NCBI GenBank assembly: GCA_024752435.1
Contig: CP103032.1
Span: 1,178,001 to 1,242,000 of the forward strand
Length of the DNA: 64,000 nt
Reading direction: 5' to 3'
DNA from: Allantophomopsis cytisporea
Lineage: Eukaryota; Ascomycota; Leotiomycetes; Phacidiales; Phacidiaceae
Of this stretch, positions 1 to 9,813 are shown piece by piece (position 1 is the first letter of the stretch; each line of letters starts with the position of its first letter). Below the pieces are notes generated by a model. It had not been told where the DNA came from and ran no database searches. It saw nothing but the letters and a program-made list of their open reading frames with translations. A program made the translations under genes and the position numbers.

Positions 1-2487
1 CTGTCTCGGATTGTCGTCGGAAGAAAGGATTGTTGGCACTCATGGATGAGAGTGCTGGGCTGACGACGTTGGCTGTTGGACTTGCGACTCTTGGCTGCTC
101 GTTAAGGGCGCGAGTATCCTCCTCGATACTTTTGTTAAGATCGGCTTCTTCAGACTTGAGCTTGTCACGCTCGCCTTCAACTGTTGACAACTGCTTCTTA
201 TGGATGGCTACACGTCCTTTTTGTTGGCGAGCATCAAATCTAAGCTTCTCCAGCTGAGGTTTCAATTGCGCAATCTCTGCGTTCACAACTCTCATTCTCT
301 CCTTCAAGTTGGCATTTTCTTGTAGATCAGCCTGAAGAGCTGTATTAACTTGTTGGTGTTGTGTCTGAAGATCTTGGTATGATCCTTCAACCATAGCCAT
401 TTCCTGTTGAAGTTTTGCAGTCTCGGCACGGGACGCTGTCAATCGCTCTTTCAAGCTGTTAACATCCTTGACCTCCTTCTCGTACAGAGATCTGAGTTGA
501 GACAGACGAAGTTCAAAATCCCGCTTCTGTGAGCTTGCATTGTTCAGCTCATTTTGCGATGTGGCACGCTGTCCTTGGACTTCCTGCATCTGTTGTGAGA
601 GGTTTCCGACCTGGTTCGACAAGTTCGCAAGCTCAGAGGTTTCATTAGTAAGGTTCTTGCTGACCTCAGGATCGTTGTCACCCAAAAGATCATCCACAGC
701 GGATGGCTGCGGTGGTGGCACTCCACGGTTTTGTGGCGTGGCTGATGTGTTTGATCCACCGGTAGCAGTGTACGTTAGAGCCTGACCAAAGCTCGAAGAA
801 GGTACGAATGGCTTCCCAAATCCAGTGGATTGTGGAGGTAGTGGTGAAGCAGAAAGTGGGGAAGTTGGGACTCTGGGATTACCAAATGGATCACCACTAA
901 AGGATGCTGAGCCTCCAGTTGGGAGTGGGACTTGAGCAGGGGCCGGCGCTGGCGCTGACGGGCCTGGTGATGAAAGAGCATCTAGGCCAAAGAGGTCATC
1001 AGCTGCCGACTTAGGCATTGAAGGGGCACTTGTCTCGAAGTCGGGAGCTGTAGCTTGCACTGGTGGTCGCACTTGATTTCGCATGCTGGGAGGAATCAGG
1101 TTTAGTGGGAGAGTAGATGGGAGGGTGTCTCGTCCATCGCGTTTACTCCGTTGTTGACGGATCAAGTACATTGCCACAGCAAACTCGTCCCTATTGAGAT
1201 GTCCTTCAGAGTTGATGTCTGCAAGGTCCCAGATCTGTGCCAATACATCCTCGGAGAGCTTCGATTCGCTAAAGAAAGGCACTGCCTCATCACCAGTGAT
1301 ATAACCTTTGTTTGCACGATCAAGGCCAGAGTAAATACCGTCGAATCGCTGTTTGTCTATTGGACTAATTGCCCAGTCACCAGTAGTCTGCGCGCTTTGT
1401 GGGGGAGCACCAAAGGCGGAGCGGCCCAAAGGACTCCCAGTACGCGCATTCTGACCAGTAAATTGCCTAGGTACCCCTGTGAGTTGAGGCGCCAGGGGAC
1501 CACCACTTGACATTTGTCGGGTAGCTGGTCGTCTTGATGCAGCATCATATAGACCTGGGGGAAGGATATTAGGTAAAGCTCGAAGTTGGCCCGACTTCAT
1601 CGATGCCAGCAAATGCATAGCAATTGTGAATTCTGTGACATTCAATGCTCCACGCTGCTCAACATCTGCCAACGCCCAGATCTTTCCCAGTGTCTCATTT
1701 GGTAGACCAGCTCGCTCGAAGATCGTTTTGGCTTGGTCTGCTGGTAAAATTCCATTAACTGCTCCTGATTTGTCGAAGAGACCGGCATATTGGGTGACCT
1801 TATCGGGTGTCAATGGTGGCACTCTGATTGGTCCACCTCCGCTGGCTTGTGGCTGTAATGCGCTTGGAGGGGGTCCTGGTGGTGGTTGTATAGCTCCTCC
1901 TGGTGGTCCTCCATCAAAGCGAGGAAGAGGGGCTGGTCGAAATGCGAGTTCTGGTGTTGGTTCTCTACCTGCTTGGTAGTGTCCAATCAACCTCATAACC
2001 ACTCCAAATCCTGCAGGCGTGAGAAGCCCTCTATTTTCCGTATCTGCAATCTGCCATATCTAATAAGAGGTATCTTAGCCACTTCCTTGCATTGTAGACC
2101 AAAGTAATTATAAACAGGGGGAGCAGTCGCAATGCCATGGTTCGAGTTTATATCAGAACGACTTACCTCTCCTAGTACTCTAGGTTCTAATCTAGTTCTC
2201 TCAAAGAATTTAATGGCAGCTTCTCCAGTGACTACACCGATGTTGTCCGTATCTGCCTGACGAAAGAGCTGGCCAAACACACGTTTCTCCTCAGGAGTTA
2301 AGTTGAGGGCGGCGGAACCTTTAGGATAGTCAGCTAATGTACCTATACTAACTTTCGTAACGTTCTAAGATGAAAGATCTCTGCTGTCACGTCAAAATCG
2401 ACAGTTGTACTGCGATCCTACAAAGCGCGCAATGTCAACAATGATGGGAGATAGGCTCGTACCGGCGTCATTGCTCGTATCCGCCAT
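1..2487 (-). CDS. EDE1: Ede1/Eps15-like EH-domain endocytic scaffold (3' end beyond window)
   Basis: Endocytic scaffold acting at early sites of clathrin-mediated endocytosis, where EH domains bind NPF motifs of adaptors. I read three exons on the minus strand: 2487-2463, 2333-2167 and 2059 to the window edge, about 750 visible residues. The first exon is only 25 nt, starts at the ATG at 2487 and uses a GTACGA donor. Three EH domains follow one another (about residues 15-95, 145-240 and 290-385), each with the EF-hand-like DTDN/DxxxxG pattern and the conserved IW-Q/A-(I/L)AD segment. Next come a Pro/Ser-rich linker with DLFG and DDLLGD peptides, a long Gln/Glu/Lys-rich coiled coil (about 520-700), and an NPF motif close to the edge. 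Order and spacing match Ede1/Eps15 rather than Pan1. The C-terminal UBA expected in Ede1 would lie outside. Exon joins are inferred; family assignment is firm. Confidence 0.88.
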
Positions 2488-3346
2488 AATCGCAGTGCGA
2501 GTCGCCCAACGTGTATAATGTGGTGTAGTTTTCTGCTGAAGCTGGAGATCGATCGTATGCAAGATGTCAAGTATTTGTTCGATATCTACGGAGAGTTCGT
2601 GTTGTAAGGTTGTCCTTCAAGTTGGAGTGGTTGGTAGCACGTTGCTTGAGCGGAGAGTCGGGGACTCCAGGGCCAAGCGAATGACTTTAGTTAATTTGGG
2701 ACGGGAGCTCGTAGCCGCCAGGCGTCATACCATCATTAATGCTGCCTGCGTCTACGTCTACTACAACTTTGTACTTTAGTCGTTATTTTCCCGCCGTGTA
2801 CCTACGCGTGCACACACGCAGGCGCAGGCGCAGGCGCAGGTGCAGGTGCAGAGTGTGCATGTGCTGCGTATGCTTGACTTGTACCATGATGACAAACCCA
2901 CATATAGACAAAAAATTCTGTAGCCAACAACAAAGACTTCATCTTTGCCATCTTTGATTGTCTTTTGAAGTCAAATCTCTTATGAGATTCGGTTGTCTGC
3001 GACATGTTTAATTGTTCATGTTATGCAAGCTTCGGATCCGCACTATCAATCTAACGGCTGTGCATAACTCGATATTGAAGAAAAATATACTGAACAATTT
3101 AGTCTCATTGCGCTAATCGCATTTTGATTACAAGAAAGCAAGTGCTTGTATGATAAGAAGAGAGGGAAAGCCTTTGAAAATCCACAAAAAGAACAAAAAG
3201 CCACTTCTATGAATCGAACAGCAAGATTAAAGCTCCAATGCTCCGGAACGAAGCATGTGACCCCCATCGCGGTATCGAATCTTACCCTTCCAAATCTCGT
3301 TTTAGACGTAGAGATATTCTGCTATGCCTTCAACTTGGGATATTAC
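2488..3346. other. spacer between EDE1 and alpha-tubulin
   Basis: It lies upstream of the minus-strand EDE1 and downstream of the minus-strand tubulin gene, so it should hold the EDE1 promoter and the tubulin 3' UTR. Apart from a GCAGGC/GCAGGT hexanucleotide run near 2815-2852 I see no gene or RNA in it. Confidence 0.6.
2815..2852. repeat. GCAGGC/GCAGGT hexanucleotide microsatellite
   Basis: About six uninterrupted hexanucleotide units follow a short CACACA run in the EDE1 upstream spacer. The last units carry T in place of C. No coding frame uses it convincingly. Confidence 0.75.
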
Positions 3347-5127
3347 TTAGTACTCGGCCTCAAGACCCTCCTCATCACCAAGAGAGTCAGTTGCGACCTC
3401 TTCGTAATCACGCTCCAACGCAGCCAAATCCTCACGAGCCTCAGAGAATTCACCTTCCTCCATACCCTCTCCAACGTACCAATGAACGAAGGCACGCTTG
3501 GAGTACATGAGATCGAACTTGTGGGAAAGAGCAGACCATGCCTCAGCGATAGCGGTGGTGTTAGAGAGCATGCAACTATATAGAACCACATGTTAGTAAA
3601 ACTTCATCTTTCGAATCCGGAGAGACTTACACAGCGCGGTCAACCTTGGCAAGATCACCGTTTGGAACGTTCTGAGGTGGCTGGTAGCAGATACCAAGCT
3701 TGAAACCAGTTGGGCACCAGTCAACGAACTGGATGGTACGCTTGGTCTTGAGGGTAGCAACGGCAGTGTGGGCGTCCTTTGGAACGACATCACCACGGTA
3801 CAACAAGCAGGTAGCCATGTACTTTCCATTGCGTGGGTCACACTTGACCATCTGGTTGTTTGGCTCGAAGCAGGACATGGAGATCTCCTGGACAGAGTTG
3901 GCCTCGTGGGAAGCCTTAGCAGCAGAGACAACTGGGGCGTAAGCAACGAGAGGGAAATGAATACGTGGGTATGGGACCAAGTTGGTTTGGAACTCGTTCA
4001 CAGTCGACGTTGAGGGAACCATCGAAACGAAGGGAGGCGGTGATAGAGGAAACAACTATAACACATCAGTACTAGAGTTCGAATGAATATTTTCCTTGCT
4101 TACCTTGGGCGATCAAGCGGTTCAAGTTCTCGTAGTTTGGACGCTCAAGACCAAGGTTTCTGCGACAGATGTCGTAGATGGCCTCGTTGTCGACCATGAA
4201 AGAGCAGTCGGAATGCTCAAGAGTGGTGTGGGTAGTAAGAATAGAGTTGTATGGCTCGACAACGGAGGTAGCGGTCTGAGGAGCTGGGTAGACACAGAAC
4301 TCGAGTTTGCACTTCTTGCCGTAATCGACAGAAAGACGCTCCATGAGGAGAGCACCGAAACCAGAACCAGTTCCACCACCGAAGGAGTGGAAAACGAGGA
4401 AACCTTGAAGTCCAGAGCAGTTGTCGGCAACACGGCGAACCTTATCCAAAACCTGGTCGATCATCTCCTTTCCGACGGTGTAGTGTCCACGAGCGTAGTT
4501 GTTGGAAGCATCCTCCTTTCCAGTGATCATTTGCTCTGGGTGGAAGAGACTGCGGTAGGTACCGGTACGGACCTCATCGACAACATTTGGCTCGAGATCG
4601 CAGTAAATGGTACGTGGAACATACTTGCCCTGGCCTGAGAAGTATTTGGTCAGTTCTGAAGTTATATGTAAAGACTCAATCGAGCATACCAGTCTCGGAG
4701 AAGAAGGTGCTGAATCCCTGATCTGGGTCGGCGGCCTTGCGCTCCTCAGTGAGGTAACCATCTGGCTATAACGACCATCATGTTAGCGAACATTAAAACT
4801 TATAAAGCTGCACGGCGTGGACCCAAGTTCATCAAAGGGGTGCTACTATCTTACCTGGATACCGTGCTCGAGGCAGTAGAGCTGTAAACATAATATAGTC
4901 AGTCACAACATTCGATGGAAAACAATGTACTTGGCGTCAAGCATTCTTGGTGTCCTAGGTCGATGAAGCTTACCTCCCAGCAAGAGTTGGCGATCTGGCA
5001 ACCGGCCTGACCGACTACAAGTGATTTTGTCAGCAAAACATGTAAATAACGCAGCTTTGTAGCTTTATGCGGTGAGCGGCGCGTCTGGGATAAGGTCCTC
5101 ACCGTTGACACTGATGACTTCTCTCAT
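3347..5127 (-). CDS. tubA: alpha-tubulin, with a one-base frameshift in exon 6
   Basis: Alpha subunit of the tubulin heterodimer. Seven exons: 5127-5103, 5014-4974, 4881-4855, 4765-4690, 4634-4104, 4055-3631 and 3575-3347. The N-terminus MREVISV, the GGGTGSGFG nucleotide-binding loop (alpha type), the KCDPRNGKYMA segment and the C-terminal EAEY identify alpha rather than beta tubulin. The second, third and fourth exons are tiny (41, 27 and 76 nt), and the third encodes nine residues. All joins are in phase except inside exon 6: the frame reading SLNVD changes to the frame reading NEFQTN at about 4002, where one extra A (plus strand) sits in the expected codons for VDVNEF. Without that base the coding length would be 1353 nt, 450 residues, the usual size. 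I take it as an assembly error or a real disabling indel; the sequence alone cannot decide. It is divergent from the PGA1-like gene. Confidence 0.93.
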
Positions 5128-5564
5128 GTTTGCGATGTGATGGATGATAGATAATGGGTAGACAGTGGATGAAAGAGAGCAAAGAGAATGCGAGAGATAG
5201 CCTCACGGAAGATGTTTGTCTCGTGGGTATCGGAATTTGAAGGTCGCAAGATGGTGGGGAATGGGAGGAGGATAGAGCAGGGAGTAGAGTTGTGAAATCA
5301 ACATTGCCTTAAGCGATGCCTGCCATAAACAACTGCCTTTGGTGTGCTTAACCAAATTTGGCTGCGCACAGTTTGTGCAGTCGCGCTACTCAGACCACAA
5401 CCGGACCACCAACCGGGGACGAGTTGACAAGGCGCGTTCATGCACACCCAAACCCCCACACTCTGGTGCTCTACGTTCCGTACCTTACTCTACTTGTGTG
5501 TCCGTACTTTGAACTTCCTAGATCCTAAATAGAAACAAAAAGCACCCTATTCAGACTACCAGAA
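5128..5564. other. shared divergent promoter region, alpha-tubulin / PGA1-like
   Basis: A 437-nt spacer between two divergent start codons, so it probably carries both core promoters. The tubulin side is purine-rich on the plus strand and the PGA1 side is C/T/A-rich. I see no clear TATA box. Confidence 0.55.
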
Positions 5565-6348
5565 ATGCTTCAATCAACACCATCAACCCAGATGCTTGGC
5601 ATCTTCAGCTTGCTCCTTGTCACTGTATCAGCCAATACCGAAAAGACCATCTTCCTGGGTCCTGAGAAGCTCAACATTCCTTTGGAACACCCTACTCTTG
5701 ATGATCTGAACCTCCACGTCCTAACTCCAACGCTTCCATCCCTGAGGACTCATTTATACGCAGAATTCCCAGGCAATGATTCACAGCATGGATTAGCATC
5801 ATGGTTCTTGTTAGATCAGCTTCGAGAAGGGCAGAGATACGAAGTGCGGGTTTGCTGGGCTGCTACTGTGCGTTTCAGAGCAATATCGTTAACAGGAGAC
5901 TAACAACGGCCCGTAGCAACCTACATCATTTCGCCTCGATACTTTCGAAATACCTGTAGTGTTTGAACGCCCAGACCTCATAACCTCTTTGGCAGAATAT
6001 TCTGAAGGCCGCACATCCCCTGAGACGACGGAATTGCACAACCCATCGATCTACCCTCCTACCAATTCCGACGGTCGCAGTGCAGAGAAACCCGATTCAG
6101 CATTATTCCTCCAGATCTTTGCAGCAGCAGATTATTATACCTCGAACAAAACCTTGATGCAACACGTCCCCCTGGTATACGTTGATGTTATCCTCGATCC
6201 TTTTATACTCAATGTCTTCCCGAAATCGTTGTTGCCGACAACATGCTACATCATCATGCTAGCTATTGGGAGTTGGTTTCTGTCCTCCTTCACGTCGAAA
6301 TGGCTATCCAAAATCGCTCGAGATGACTCATTGAAAAAGAATAGTTGA
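5565..6348 (+). CDS. PGA1: Pga1-like GPI-mannosyltransferase II cofactor
   Basis: Probable ER membrane partner of the second GPI mannosyltransferase (Gpi18 in yeast), needed to add mannose to the GPI precursor. Exons 5565-5867 and 5917-6348 give 244 residues; the 49-nt intron uses GTGCGT and CGTAG. The N-terminus is hydrophobic and looks like a signal peptide, and a second Met at residue 11 gives an even more typical one. The body carries FLGPE, then EGQRYEVRVCWAAT leading across the intron to QPTSF and LDTFEIP, a stretch I associate with the fungal Pga1 family. A single hydrophobic segment (about residues 205-228) sits before a basic tail ending DDSLKKNS. This matches a type I ER protein with a lumenal body. 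Function is by family resemblance; an alternative is an uncharacterised ER membrane protein. Confidence 0.72.
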
Positions 6349-6972
6349 AACATAACAACCAACTTTCTAATAATAAGCTGAACACCCTTGGATACGGAAT
6401 GGCCATGGAGGCCAGCGTAGTAGATGTGCAAAGAGGACAGGTAATCCGGACCGATGCAGTACGAAGATTACACTACATACAAGGCTGGTCTGGTATATAC
6501 GACGATTCAGTATTGAGATATTGTATACCTACGGCAGCTACAACCAGCTCGTCCATAAAGACTTCGGATCAGATTGAACTACTCTGGGAAGGATGCTATC
6601 ATTGGCGGATATAGGAGCTGCAACTCCTTGAGCTGTTGTAATAGTTTAAGGGATATGACACTAAAACTTCTCCATGCTATATGATATTTATATAAGGTAT
6701 ACACGATTTGATACCCGTTAGTCTGGCTGTGCATTAATCCATAGCCTCAAAACTCAAAGCATTCCTACAGAGAACACAGCTGTCGTCAAAAAGTGAAGAG
6801 TCGAAACACGTCAGCATTCTTGTACTGCTGAGGAAACAATATAATAATTCTAGTAGACTTGACCAACAATACAAGACCGAATGAAATCCCTATCGCAGTA
6901 AATCATTTTGACGTCCCTTTGATCCCACGACTTCCAACCGCCCCAAAAAACTCCCCATTTTCAATAAGTCAT
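6349..6972. other. convergent spacer with two 3' UTRs
   Basis: It lies between the ends of the PGA1-like gene (+) and the WW gene (-). It probably contains both 3' UTRs. A short open frame at 6345-6614 starts inside the PGA1 stop region and looks like chance. No RNA gene was seen. Confidence 0.55.
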
Positions 6973-8399
6973 TTACCATCGCTGCTGTCCGTTTTGGGGC
7001 GGATGTCCATCACCATACAAGCCGCCAGTGTGTGTCTTGTTATGCATTCCCTGGAAGTGATGATGCTCGGGCTGTTGCAAGTTACCCGTGTGAGGCGGCT
7101 GGGCTCCTGGATACGGAGCAGGAGGACCCTGGCCACCATATCCGTAGCCACCAGGAGATTGGGGTCCACCATAGCCACCCGGTGAATGAGTACCACCATA
7201 TCCGCCTGGCAATGGCTGGTGATGGCCACTGTGTTGATCACCTGGAGGCCGACTTCCATGAGAAATAGGTGGGGGGGCTCCATATGGTGGAGGCTCAACG
7301 CCATAGCCAGCAGGTGCTGGGGCTTGGCCACCGTACTGATGATGTCCCTGTCCATATCCACCGGCATTTTGGGCGGGAGGGGCCTGCGATCCGCCGTATT
7401 GCTGGGCTGGAGCGTTGTACTCATGCTTGTAGTCTGGCTTGTGGTCCTGCTGGCCTCCACTGCCGTAGGTTGGTTGAGGACTGCCATAGCTAGGCTGCTG
7501 AGTATGTCCTTGGGGAGGATTCTGACCGTACGTTGGAGCCGATGAATGAGGAGTAGAAGATACCGGTGTATGGTAGCTAGAAGACACTCCACCTGGTTGA
7601 TAGGCTGCTGATGGCGCTTGACCAGAATATCCTCCTCCTGAGGAATTGCTGTTAGAATAGCCGTAGTCCTGGTTCTATATATCAATTACAAGTTAGCCTA
7701 GAACGGATGGGTTTGGATACTATGCTTACGCCGCCCTGTGAATGACCTCCGAACATATTACCAAGGCTAGACATCATACCGCCATTATGCCCTTGGCTCT
7801 GGCTTTGACCTCCATAAGTCTGCTGACCTTGCTGTTGACTATATTGTGAACCTGACTGTTGCTGGTTATTCGTCTTCTTTCCACCCAATAGACTACCCGC
7901 CAGTGCGCCCACAATACCTGCAGCACCACTTGACTGGTTGCTAGAGGAATTATGATTCGAAGATGAAGAGCTGCCACCACCTAAAAACTGAGAAGCAAGT
8001 CCCATAACGCCAGAGTTGGAGTTTGAGGTCTTTTTCCCACCCATCAGTTGCTGCACAGCAAACGACTACTACAATCAGCTTTGTACTTTGTATTCTCGAG
8101 TCGGGCTGCATAGGAGTTCTTACACCTAATCCTCTCTCGCCATCTCCTCCTTCTACTCCTCGGGTGCCTTCTTGTGGAGTTCCATATGGATGCTCGTTGG
8201 CTTGCGGTGTCGCATTTGGAGTCGGAACCGCACCAGCGACGGGCTCTGTGGGAACAGTCCACTGACTTATTCCTGTGGACATCTGTACGAAATAATATTT
8301 TCTGGAGTTCGAATCCCACTGGCTAAGCCAGCCAGCGGGTAGGGGATTAGGAGGAGCCTCTGTAGGACCCTCTTGTCCTGGAGTCGCTGGACCTGTCAT
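6973..8399 (-). CDS. WW-domain protein with Gly/Tyr/Gln-rich tail
   Basis: Three exons, 8399-8124, 8050-7730 and 7674-6973, give 432 residues. A single WW domain lies near the N-terminus (about residues 22-50): LPAGWLSQWDSNSRKYYFVQ, then the second conserved Trp and Pro in SQWTVP. WW domains bind proline-rich peptides. The second exon encodes a Ser/Asn/Gln-rich segment with the LMGGKK and LLGGKK repeats around Ala/Gly-rich stretches. The third encodes about 230 residues of low complexity with many GGYG, SPGGYGG, PPxYG and QPxYG units, resembling prion-like or condensate-forming tails. No catalytic domain is visible. Introns are 73 nt (8051-8123) and 55 nt (7675-7729), both phase 0. Similar fungal proteins are annotated only as WW domain proteins, so the role is unknown. 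It is convergent with the PGA1-like gene. Confidence 0.88.
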
Positions 8400-9813
8400 A
8401 ACGATGACTGATCGTGTTCGGACTGCGGCAGCTGTAAACCGAGGATTGTATATTGCTGAATGTTCGAAAATATAAGCGGTAGAGCTTCGAAGGATTGAGA
8501 ATATGTCCTTTGACTTTGGGCGCTGTTTTTACAGAACTGATGTGGTGTCAACTTACGAGGTTATCGGTGTCGTTCACTGCAACTGCGCCCCCCACCAGAG
8601 GTTGTCAGCCACATTCCGTACGTCACAAGCCGATCTTTCAACTTATCATTGACCATAAAATAGCAGGCTTTGATCATTTGTACATTGCTTCGCCAACACG
8701 AGGAGTCAATAATCCAGATTCAAGATCTAATTATTTCTAAATTACAACATCTCAATACAGTGTTTCCCATATAATGAACTTTAATTGGTGAAAACCTAGA
8801 ATAAAGTCTTCGAAATCAAAGCTACCTCGAGATAAGCATGTGATTAATGAATGAATCCCTGGTCCAGAACTAAGAAGCACTCGTATCTACACACAGCAGC
8901 AACAGCATCTTTAGCTGAGAGGATGCTGCTACTTATCATACAGTGTCACATATACTAATCGGTCATAATGATTCAGTTGATTCATCTAGCTAGAAGTTAC
9001 CGTGGAGGCAAAACTACCCGAGACTAGACGTTGCCCACGCAAAATCCGTCGAGAATAACATAAAAATGTCACCTGTAGGTGCACGCTGCTTGCCAATGCA
9101 GCTTCTCCCACGATGTTTCGAAGGTCAAAGAAGAAACCGGCGGTTTCCAAGAGCAATGGTGAAGAGTCGTAAAAAGAAAACATCGCGAATTCGGATTCGA
9201 CGAGGGACTGAGTGGTGGGTTATCGAATCGCAGGTGTTGGAGTTCGTGAATTCTAGGCGTGCCTCAAATACCAAGTACTGATACAATCCCTCGACGAGGC
9301 TCGAATCTTATTGCGATTGACTCAAGGAGACGGAACAAAAGAAAACATAGGGTGAAAGCATCTATTGTGGAAATTGAAAATAAAGGTACAGTAAAGAAGA
9401 AAAGACGTAACCATTTGGCAATGCTGTTGCGCTTTGTATGCTACCAAAACGACTTCAATCTTGCAGAAAATCTCCCAAGGTCAAACTCTTATGGTACAGA
9501 GTGCAAGGCGGATGTAGATGGTGATATCGGGACGCCGTGCATGCTATGCTTGCCTATGTTCGATGGCAGATGAATCAACTTTCGTAATGTAGGCAGAGCT
9601 AGATTAATGTAACAGTCGGCCGTGAAATTCGTATGTAAAAACAAGCATTGAAGTGATGCACACTTGGGAAACAGAAGCATTTTCTTGTCCAGTGCGCATG
9701 TAAAAATGAAGAGCGTATGTTCGGAATTGGTTGTGGTCGTTTTGCGTACCGTTACAGCGTCATCAAAAGAGTCATAACGTCGTGCCTGAAATGTGAGTGT
9801 ACCGTGGCGATAT
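8400..9813. other. spacer between PUF 3' end and WW-gene promoter
   Basis: About 1.4 kb upstream of the minus-strand WW gene and downstream of the minus-strand PUF gene. The part nearest 9.8 kb is probably the long PUF 3' UTR. I found no gene, tRNA or clear repeat. An open frame at 9259-9573 has no recognisable features. Confidence 0.5.

Noticed and set aside
4096..4638. 180-codon plus-strand frame opposite alpha-tubulin
   Set aside because: Antisense shadow of a conserved exon with no own motif.
6345..6614. 89-codon frame after the PGA1-like gene
   Set aside because: Overlaps the stop codon region of PGA1, has no domain, and probably lies in the 3' UTR.
9190..9310. Possible inverted repeat around two TCGACGAGG words
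   Set aside because: The arms do not pair well beyond the self-complementary TCGACGA core.
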